Shown: positions 7,587 through 11,311 of the stretch, piece by piece
Numbering within the stretch: position 1 is the stretch's first letter
How the letters are laid out: each line of letters begins with the position of its first letter
Assembly: GCA_964589375.1 (NCBI GenBank)
Contig: CAZPSA010000041.1
Span: 1-11,311 of the forward strand
Reading direction: 5' to 3'
DNA from: CAG-533 sp964589375
GTDB taxonomy: Bacteria; Bacillota_I; Bacilli_A; RF39; UBA660
DNA length: 11,311 nucleotides
The notes under the pieces: model-generated
What the model saw: the letters and a program-made list of their open reading frames with translations, nothing else
Told to the model about the DNA's origin: nothing
The model's database searches: none
Program-made: the position numbers and the translations under genes

Positions 7587-7633
7587 TAATTTTAAGAAAA
7601 ATACTGAAAAATTGAGAAAAAGCTAAAAAATGA

Positions 7634-7662
7634 TTGAAATGGCTAAAAAAATATTATATAAT
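7634..7662 (+). promoter_or_regulatory. sigma-A-type promoter of tRNA-Arg
   Basis: TTGAAA (7634-7639) and a perfect TATAAT (7657-7662) are separated by 17 nt. Start would be near 7669, about 12 nt before the tRNA. Confidence 0.85.
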
Positions 7663-7680
7663 CAATTTGTTCAGTTAGAT

Positions 7681-7757
7681 GTCTCCGTAGCTCAGCTGGA
7701 TAGAGCATACGCCTTCTAAGCGTAGGGTCACGTGTTCGAATCACGTCGGGGACACCA
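7681..7757 (+). tRNA. tRNA-Arg (anticodon TCT)
   Basis: A 77-nt cloverleaf. Acceptor strands GTCTCCG and CGGGGAC pair over 7 bp with one T-G, followed by discriminator A and an encoded CCA. Anticodon stem TACGC/GCGTA encloses loop CTTCTAA with anticodon TCT (Arg AGA), and the T-loop TTCGAAT is canonical. It has its own promoter and terminator. Confidence 0.97.
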
Positions 7758-7802
7758 TAGGAAATCCACTCGAACTTTTATAAGTATCGAGAATAAATAG
7801 AC

Positions 7803-7831
7803 AATCAATTCTAAATTAGGATTGATTTTTT
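7803..7831 (+). terminator. rho-independent terminator of tRNA-Arg
   Basis: Arms 7803-7809 (AATCAAT) and 7821-7827 (ATTGATT) pair perfectly, extended inward by a T-G and CTA/TAG around a 3-nt loop. The descending arm runs into six T (7826-7831). Confidence 0.8.
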
Positions 7832-7986
7832 CTTGTTTAGAAAAAAGTCTTTCAAAGAAAGGATTGATTAAAACGATAAATATTATCAAAAAGGAGATTA
7901 GAAATTATATGTGATTTTTGTAATACTACTCCAACTATTATAAATAGTAGTATTAGAAACCTATATAAAAAGTGAAGCAGTGTTTT
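7832..7986. other. intergenic stretch with no supported gene
   Basis: I see no convincing coding sequence here. It holds a small CTTTC-AAA-GAAAG hairpin (7849-7861) and a strong Shine-Dalgarno-like AAGGAG (7891-7896) that is not followed by a usable start codon: the ATG at 7909 is followed directly by TGA. The inverted repeat at 7922-7954 is listed separately. It may be gene debris or untranslated RNA; the sequence does not decide. Confidence 0.5.
7922..7954. repeat. inverted repeat with competing hairpins
   Basis: AATACTACT (7922-7930) and AGTAGTATT (7946-7954) are perfect 9-bp arms. A second pairing, ACTATT (7934-7939) with AATAGT (7943-7948), shares bases with the first, so the two hairpins are mutually exclusive. 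No T-run follows, so it is not a terminator. Function unknown. Confidence 0.5.
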
Positions 7987-8015
7987 TTGATAGTAGCAAT
8001 AATTTGTACTATTAT
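7987..8015 (+). promoter_or_regulatory. candidate promoter of a plus-strand small RNA
   Basis: TTGATA (7987-7992) and TATTAT (8010-8015) are separated by exactly 17 nt. Each hexamer matches consensus at 5 of 6 (-10) or 4-5 of 6 (-35). No plus-strand ORF follows; the next plus-strand signal is the terminator at 8100-8130. Confidence 0.55.
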
Positions 8016-8040
8016 TAGTATGAAAGTTAGAAAACTCGCA

Positions 8041-8087
8041 TAAAACAAAAAGAGAAATATTCAATTTTGCCAGTGAATGTCGTCTCT
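8041..8087 (-). terminator. terminator of the small membrane-peptide message
   Basis: On the minus strand AGAGA (8087-8083) pairs with TCTCT (8055-8051), and after a small internal loop ATTCA (8078-8074) pairs with TGAAT (8063-8059). The stem is followed by TTTTGTTTTA. It lies 35 nt after the small ORF stop codon. Confidence 0.65.
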
Positions 8088-8099
8088 ATAAATAGGGTT

Positions 8100-8130
8100 G
8101 ATACTAAGTACTTAAGAGTGTCTATTTTTT
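8100..8130 (+). terminator. terminator of the candidate antisense RNA
   Basis: GATACT (8100-8105) pairs with AGTGTC (8117-8122), 6 bp with one T-G, loop of 11 nt, then TA and six T (8125-8130). It is a modest stem with a good T-tract. The same bases form the 3' arm of the inverted repeat around the small ORF. Confidence 0.5.
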
Positions 8131-8263
8131 AATTGCTAACACCAGTAAAATAGAAAGTAACAAAATGATAACAGTGTTCTTTAGAACTTTATTATAAGTT
8201 TTCATCCTTAGCAACCTCATTTCTTTCTCAAGATAGTATTACGACACTCCCACTATTTAGTAT
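8101..8263. repeat. imperfect inverted repeat bracketing the small ORF
   Basis: Arms are 8101-8122 and 8243-8263. ATACTA pairs with TAGTAT and GAGTGTC with GACACTC, and most intervening bases also pair with a few mismatches and one bulge. In the minus-strand transcript this joins the 5' leader (about 25 nt before the first possible ATG) to the bases right after the stop codon, closing the whole ORF in a loop. Known type I toxin mRNAs use such long-distance 5'-3' pairing. A small non-autonomous transposon end is an alternative, but no target duplication is visible. Confidence 0.6.
8122..8205 (-). CDS. 27-residue single-span membrane peptide, candidate type I toxin
   Basis: The minus-strand ORF runs from ATG (8205-8203) to TAG (8124-8122). 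The peptide starts MKTYNKVLKN, has an unbroken hydrophobic core TVIILLLSILLVLAI (11-25) and ends in KK, a compact membrane span with lysines on both sides. GAGG 9 nt upstream could serve as ribosome binding site. An in-frame ATG at 8220 would add five residues (MRLLR) and has weak GAGAAAG upstream. It has a minus-strand terminator downstream and a candidate promoter upstream, giving a message of about 277 nt, similar in size to bsrG, bsrE and txpA mRNAs, whose toxins are also short and hydrophobic. I do not recognise the peptide family. Chance short ORFs with hydrophobic content are common in AT-rich DNA, so the case rests on the flanking signals. Confidence 0.5.
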   Translation of the reverse strand: MKTYNKVLKNTVIILLLSILLVLAIKK

Positions 8264-8266
8264 TTT

Positions 8267-8293
8267 AACTCCGTACTTACGGGGTTTTATTTT
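8267..8293 (+). terminator. GC-rich hairpin followed by T-tract, plus-strand terminator
   Basis: AACTCCGT (8267-8274) and ACGGGGTT (8279-8286) pair over 8 bp with one T-G and a tight 4-nt loop, followed by TTATTTTG. Read on the plus strand it is a good terminator that would shield ftsEX from upstream transcription or end a longer antisense RNA. In the minus-strand message the same sequence would be a stable leader hairpin. Confidence 0.65.
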
Positions 8294-8344
8294 GCCAAAC
8301 TTTAATATTAATATCTAAGATATGTTTACAACTATTTTGCCAAA
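8288..8344. repeat. two 12-nt direct repeats (operator-like) around the minus promoter
   Basis: TATTTTGCCAAA occurs at 8288-8299 and again at 8333-8344, 45 nt apart start to start. Its core TTTG-C-CAAA is itself a palindrome. The second copy fills the spacer of the candidate minus-strand promoter and the first lies about 20 nt downstream of its start site. Two more palindromes, TTAATATTAA (8302-8311) and ATATCT-A-AGATAT (8311-8323), lie between them. This looks like a protein-binding region; the regulator is unknown. Confidence 0.5.
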
Positions 8345-8353
8345 AATTGTCAA
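8325..8353 (-). promoter_or_regulatory. candidate promoter of the small membrane-peptide message
   Basis: On the minus strand a perfect TTGACA (8353-8348) is followed after 17 nt by TGTAAA (8330-8325), a weak -10 with 4 of 6 matches. Start would be near 8318, leaving a leader of about 113 nt before the ATG at 8205. No better pair is seen closer to the ORF. Confidence 0.4.
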
Positions 8354-8387
8354 ATTCATCTTATAATAAAGAAAAAAATCCAATTTA

Positions 8388-8396
8388 TGATATAAT
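8388..8396 (+). promoter_or_regulatory. extended -10 promoter of ftsEX
   Basis: TGA-TATAAT (8388-8396) is a perfect -10 with the TGn extension, 25 nt upstream of the ftsE ATG. No good -35 is visible at normal spacing. Start is expected near 8403, so the leader is short and consists mainly of the AAGGTGG ribosome binding site (8405-8411). Confidence 0.65.
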
Positions 8397-8421
8397 TTGC
8401 ATATAAGGTGGTATGTAATTT

Positions 8422-9123
8422 ATGGAATTTATAGAATTCAAAGACACTTATAAAGTATATAAAAATGGAGTTACAGCGCTAGCTGGCGTAAACTTGCGAA
8501 TAAAGAAAGGTGACTTTGTTTTTGTTATTGGTCATACAGCAAGTGGGAAATCAACATTAATAAAACTACTATATCGAGAAGAAAAACCTACTAAAGGTAG
8601 TGTTACAGTCGGAGGAATAAACGTTGTAAAACTTAAAAATAGTAAAATATATAAACTAAGAAGAAAAATAGGTATTGTATTTCAAGACTACAAACTATTA
8701 CCTAAATTAACGGCATATGAAAATGTTGCTTATCCTCTAGAAAGTTATGGATTATCGTCAAAAGAAATAAAACCTTTAGTGCTTTCAGCTCTAGAACAAG
8801 TTGGCTTATCAGACAAAACTAGAAGCTTTCCTTACGAATTATCTGGCGGTGAACAACAAAGAGTATGTATTGCAAGAGCAATAGTAAATAAACCAAAATT
8901 ATTACTATGTGATGAACCAACTGGTAACTTAGATCCTGATACATCAAAAGAAATAATGGAAGTAATTGATAAAATCAATAAAGAACTAGGTACTACAGTA
9001 GTAATGGCAACTCATGATAAAGATATCGTCAATAGAATGAAAAAAAGAGTTGTAGTAGTTAAAGATGGTATAATTGATGGTGACTACTTGAAAGGAAGTT
9101 ATAAAGTAAATGAAAGTAATTAG
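8422..9123 (+). CDS. ftsE: cell division ATP-binding protein FtsE
   Basis: The 233-residue cytoplasmic ATPase of the FtsEX complex, which drives the membrane protein FtsX to switch on a peptidoglycan hydrolase at the division site or side wall. ABC motifs in order: Walker A GHTASGKST (37-45), Q-loop Gln88 in GIVFQDYKLLP, signature LSGGEQQR (140-147), Walker B LLLCDEPTGNLD with Asp164 and Glu165, and switch His198 in MATHDKDIV. The KLLYREE segment after Walker A is typical of FtsE. Walker A has His-Thr-Ala where Pro-Ser-Gly is usual, which leaves the essential Lys43 and Ser44 in place. AAGGTGG lies 10 nt before the ATG. The 3' end overlaps ftsX by 14 nt, indicating translational coupling. Confidence 0.97.
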   Translation: MEFIEFKDTYKVYKNGVTALAGVNLRIKKGDFVFVIGHTASGKSTLIKLLYREEKPTKGSVTVGGINVVKLKNSKIYKLRRKIGIVFQDYKLLPKLTAYENVAYPLESYGLSSKEIKPLVLSALEQVGLSDKTRSFPYELSGGEQQRVCIARAIVNKPKLLLCDEPTGNLDPDTSKEIMEVIDKINKELGTTVVMATHDKDIVNRMKKRVVVVKDGIIDGDYLKGSYKVNESN

Positions 9124-10018
9124 AATAATTGGGCGAAGCATTTGTAATGCTGGTAAAAGTATAGTTCGTAATTTATCATTATCAATGGCTTCTATTACTT
9201 GTACAATCATAACCCTAGTATTAGTCGCAATTGGCTTTTTAGTATCATATAATGTTAATAATATTACGAAAGATATTGAAGAAGAAATGACTATTTCTGT
9301 TTTTATGGATAAAGATATAACCCTTGAAGAATTAAATACAACCTATGAAAATATTAAAAAAATAGATAACATTAAAAATGTAGTATTTAAATCTAAAGAA
9401 GAAATAAAAACTGAAATGAAAAATGAAAATGATGATTTTTCTAAGTTAATTGGAGCATTTGGTGATGATGAAAATCCATTTCAAGATTCATATATAATTG
9501 AAGTAGACGATATAAAAGATATTAATGAAACAGCAACTACAATTAAAAATTTAGATAAAGTTGACAAAGTAAAATATGGTGAAGATAGTGTTAACTATAT
9601 GATTAAAGTATTTGATGTTATTCGTAAAGGTACGATTGTATTAGTTATTGGCTTAATTTTAGTAACTACCTTTTTAATAAACAATACAATTAAAATAACT
9701 ATTTTTAGTCGTAAAAATGAAATTGATATTATGCGTTTAGTTGGAACAAGTAATACAGTTATTAAATTGCCATTCTTAATTGAAGGTTTTCTAATTGGAT
9801 TATTTGGCTCTATAGTCCCAATTTTAATTACAATTTTTGGTTATACCTTAGCTTATAATGAGCTTACTTTAGCGTCATCAGCTGGATTTATGGGCTTAAT
9901 AAAATTATCTGATCCTACTAGTATTATTTATAGAGTATCATTATATTTAGCAATTATTGGCACGGTCGTTGGAATGTTTGCTAGTGTAAAAGCTGTTAGA
10001 AAGTATTTAACAATATGA
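9110..10018 (+). CDS. ftsX: cell division membrane protein FtsX
   Basis: A 302-residue membrane protein with the FtsX layout: cytoplasmic N-terminus, transmembrane segment about 25-48, a large extracellular domain (about 49-172), then three more segments at about 174-195, 222-246 and 273-293. The extracellular domain contains the family feature NPFQDSYIIEV (122-132). The loop after the second segment carries NTIKITIFSRKNEIDIMRLVG (192-212), characteristic of Gram-positive FtsX. The extracellular domain is expected to bind the coiled coil of the hydrolase encoded next. The start at 9110 lies inside ftsE, and its TGA overlaps the next ATG (ATGA). No transport function is expected despite the ABC-type partner. 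Confidence 0.96.
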   Translation: MKVIRIIGRSICNAGKSIVRNLSLSMASITCTIITLVLVAIGFLVSYNVNNITKDIEEEMTISVFMDKDITLEELNTTYENIKKIDNIKNVVFKSKEEIKTEMKNENDDFSKLIGAFGDDENPFQDSYIIEVDDIKDINETATTIKNLDKVDKVKYGEDSVNYMIKVFDVIRKGTIVLVIGLILVTTFLINNTIKITIFSRKNEIDIMRLVGTSNTVIKLPFLIEGFLIGLFGSIVPILITIFGYTLAYNELTLASSAGFMGLIKLSDPTSIIYRVSLYLAIIGTVVGMFASVKAVRKYLTI

Positions 10019-11217
10019 GAAAGTTTAATATATTTATTTTAATATTAATGGCATTTTTATCCTTTAATTTATCTGTTAGTGCTTCTAGTGATGCTAAAAC
10101 TTTAGCGGAGCTTAGAAAAGAACTTAGTAATTTAAAGAGTAAAAAAACGGCACAAGATAATAAAAAAAGTAATACCAAAGAACAAATTAATAGTGCTAAA
10201 AATGATATATATAATAATAAAAACGCTATAGATGAAGGTAGAACTAAAATTGAAGAAGCAAAAAAAGAAATAGAAGAACTTAATTATGATATATCTAAAG
10301 GTAAAGACTTAATTAAAGAATTATTAAGCCAATATCAACAATCTAAAAGTGATAATATTTATTTAGAATATGTTTTTGCAGCTACTAGTTATGCTGATTT
10401 AATTTATCGTTATGAGGTAGTAGAACAATTATTGGATTTTAAAGATGAACAAATTGAATCTTGGCAAAATAAAATAACTCAAAATGAAGAATTACAAGTT
10501 GAACTTACCAAAAAAGAAGAAGAACTTAATAATAATATTGCTTCTTTAGAAAAAAGTATTACATCATTAAATGCAGATTTATCTGAAATAACAGAAATTA
10601 CAATGGATATTCAAGATGAAATTGATGCTACAAACGAATTAATTAAGTATTATGAAAAATTAGGATGTAAAGAAAATGAGAATTTAGATGACTGTGTTAA
10701 GATTAAAGGGGATACTGGATTTAGTAAACCTTTAACTAAGGGGACAATTACTAGTTACTTTGGTTATCGTATTCACCCAATCTATGGTTATAGTAAATTT
10801 CACTCGGGAGTAGATATTGGAGGTAATAGTGAAGGAACAAGTGTTTATTCTACCGCAAATGGTAAAGTAGGTATGATCATTAATAATACTAGTAAAAAGA
10901 CTTGTGGTGGCAAACAAGTATATATTTATCATACTATTAATGGTAAGAAATATACTTCGGCTTATTTACATTTACTTAGTATAAATGTTAAAGTCGGTGA
11001 TTCTGTTACAAGTAATACTGTAATTGGGACAGTTGGAGGAGGAAGCAAGACTAGATCATGGGAAAGCTGTTCAACTGGAGCTCACTTACACTTTACAATA
11101 GCAGAAGGTTGGTATGGGAGTACTTATACAAGTTATAGTACCTTCCTAGCTAAGACATTAGATCCTCAAAAACTATTAAATTTACCTAATAAAAATATAT
11201 TTTGGTATTCAAGATAG
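10015..11217 (+). CDS. secreted coiled-coil M23 metallopeptidase, probable FtsEX effector
   Basis: A 400-residue exported murein hydrolase. Signal peptide about 1-23 (cleavage likely after SVSA). A long coiled coil (about 25-215) contains an interrupted segment YLEYVFAATSYADLIYRYEV (116-135), which resembles the FtsX-docking region of EnvC and PcsB. The C-terminal LytM/M23 domain (about 235-390) has FSKPLTKGTITSYFGYR, HSGVD (His263, Asp267), YLHL (His319) and HLHF (His357, His359), so zinc ligands and catalytic histidines are intact and an active endopeptidase is expected, unlike degenerate EnvC. Four cysteines (218, 227, 297, 352) could form two disulfides. Overlap with ftsX (ATGA) marks it as third gene of the operon and FtsEX as its activator (inference). 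Other Gram-positives use NlpC/P60 (CwlO) or CHAP (PcsB) domains in this role. Confidence 0.93.
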   Translation: MRKFNIFILILMAFLSFNLSVSASSDAKTLAELRKELSNLKSKKTAQDNKKSNTKEQINSAKNDIYNNKNAIDEGRTKIEEAKKEIEELNYDISKGKDLIKELLSQYQQSKSDNIYLEYVFAATSYADLIYRYEVVEQLLDFKDEQIESWQNKITQNEELQVELTKKEEELNNNIASLEKSITSLNADLSEITEITMDIQDEIDATNELIKYYEKLGCKENENLDDCVKIKGDTGFSKPLTKGTITSYFGYRIHPIYGYSKFHSGVDIGGNSEGTSVYSTANGKVGMIINNTSKKTCGGKQVYIYHTINGKKYTSAYLHLLSINVKVGDSVTSNTVIGTVGGGSKTRSWESCSTGAHLHFTIAEGWYGSTYTSYSTFLAKTLDPQKLLNLPNKNIFWYSR

Positions 11218-11242
11218 CTCACATTAAAGTGTGAGTTTTTTT
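11218..11242 (+). terminator. terminator of the ftsEX-M23 operon
   Basis: CTCACA (11218-11223) and TGTGAG (11230-11235) form a perfect 6-bp stem with a 6-nt loop, followed by seven T (11236-11242). It begins one base after the stop codon of the hydrolase gene. Confidence 0.9.
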
Positions 11243-11243
11243 G

Positions 11244-11261
11244 GACATGGATTAACATGTC
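11244..11261. repeat. inverted repeat at the right edge
   Basis: GACATG (11244-11249) and CATGTC (11256-11261) are perfect arms around GATTAA. No T-run follows, so it is not a terminator. The ATGTC unit recurs at 11277-11281, before an A/T-rich stretch that runs off the window. It may be the outer end of an insertion sequence or an operator of the next gene. Confidence 0.4.
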
Positions 11262-11311
11262 AATAATTTAGGAAAATGTCTCAAAAAAATTTAAACATTA
11301 GCGGGAAAATT

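Larger units (their letters stand above)
8022..8130 (+). ncRNA. candidate antisense RNA opposite the 3' end of the small membrane-peptide gene
   Basis: Bounded by a sigma-A-like promoter (start expected near 8022) and a hairpin plus six-T terminator ending at 8130, it would be about 109 nt long. It contains a first stem-loop (8051-8087), the complement of the minus-strand terminator, and the terminator hairpin. There is no Shine-Dalgarno-led ORF. It would overlap roughly the last 90 nt of the converging minus-strand message, including the stop codon. This matches the geometry of RatA/TxpA or SR4/BsrG, where the antitoxin RNA pairs with the toxin mRNA 3' region and RNase III cleaves the duplex. 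The boundaries are inferred from sequence only. Confidence 0.45.

Noticed and set aside
7904..7975. A 23-codon plus-strand frame containing CDFC, placed 7 nt after a strong AAGGAG
   Set aside because: It would need an ATT start codon. The only nearby ATG (7909) is followed at once by TGA. It may be gene debris, but there is not enough to call a gene.
7852..8064. A 70-codon minus-strand reading frame with a hydrophobic stretch
   Set aside because: It starts at a TTG inside the terminator stem of the micropeptide message, has no ribosome binding site, and runs opposite the candidate antisense RNA promoter. Its composition looks like chance AT-rich translation.
8093..8273. A miniature inverted-repeat transposable element formed by the arms around the small ORF
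   Set aside because: The arms could be extended slightly outward, but no target-site duplication is visible and the right arm merges with a terminator hairpin. It remains an alternative reading and is not called.
7832..8290. A known structural RNA such as tmRNA, RNase P RNA, 6S RNA or SRP RNA
   Set aside because: None of the conserved cores I would expect from those RNAs is visible (no tRNA-like end with encoded tag, no RNase P conserved core, no SRP GGAA tetraloop domain), and the converging signals are better explained by two short transcripts.

Overview
The window is very AT-rich, uses TGA only as a stop (yidD, rnc and ftsX all end in TGA) and encodes Trp with TGG. It has strong AGGAGG-type or AGGTG ribosome binding sites and tightly packed or overlapping genes. 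The gene set (YidD, RNase III-SMC, SpoIIP, FtsEX plus a coiled-coil M23 hydrolase, a zinc-type substrate-binding lipoprotein) points to a low-GC Gram-positive with a cell wall. The most likely source is a small-genome Bacilli-type bacterium, possibly an uncultured gut lineage, and not a wall-less Mycoplasma. That placement is inference.

Layout. Positions 1-330 hold three minus-strand tRNAs: Ile (cut by the window edge), Lys and Ser. Positions 411-1495 hold a minus-strand pair, yidD followed by a ZnuA/TroA-fold lipoprotein that lacks the usual histidine metal ligands. A divergent promoter region (1496-1607) leads into the plus-strand rnc-smc pair (1608-5191), which ends at a clear terminator. 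Next comes spoIIP with a one-pass membrane protein of unknown function, then an ATP-grasp protein of the sugar-transfer-associated type (5283-7586). A tRNA-Arg with a textbook promoter and terminator follows (7634-7831).

The stretch 7832-8421 contains no conventional gene but is highly structured, and it is the most interesting part of the window. On the minus strand it has a candidate promoter, a 27-codon single-membrane-span ORF and a terminator. On the plus strand, converging on the 3' end of that message, it has a good sigma-A-like promoter and a terminator about 110 nt downstream. The 5' leader and the 3' end of the small message carry an imperfect inverted repeat. This layout resembles Gram-positive type I toxin-antitoxin loci (TxpA/RatA, BsrG/SR4, Fst type). 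The proposal is inference from sequence and has not been demonstrated.

The right part (8388-11242) is an ftsE-ftsX-M23 operon with overlapping reading frames and a strong terminator. FtsEX would be the ATP-driven transmembrane switch and the secreted coiled-coil/M23 protein its peptidoglycan hydrolase. The last ~70 bases carry a short inverted repeat and no gene; they could be the start of another element.
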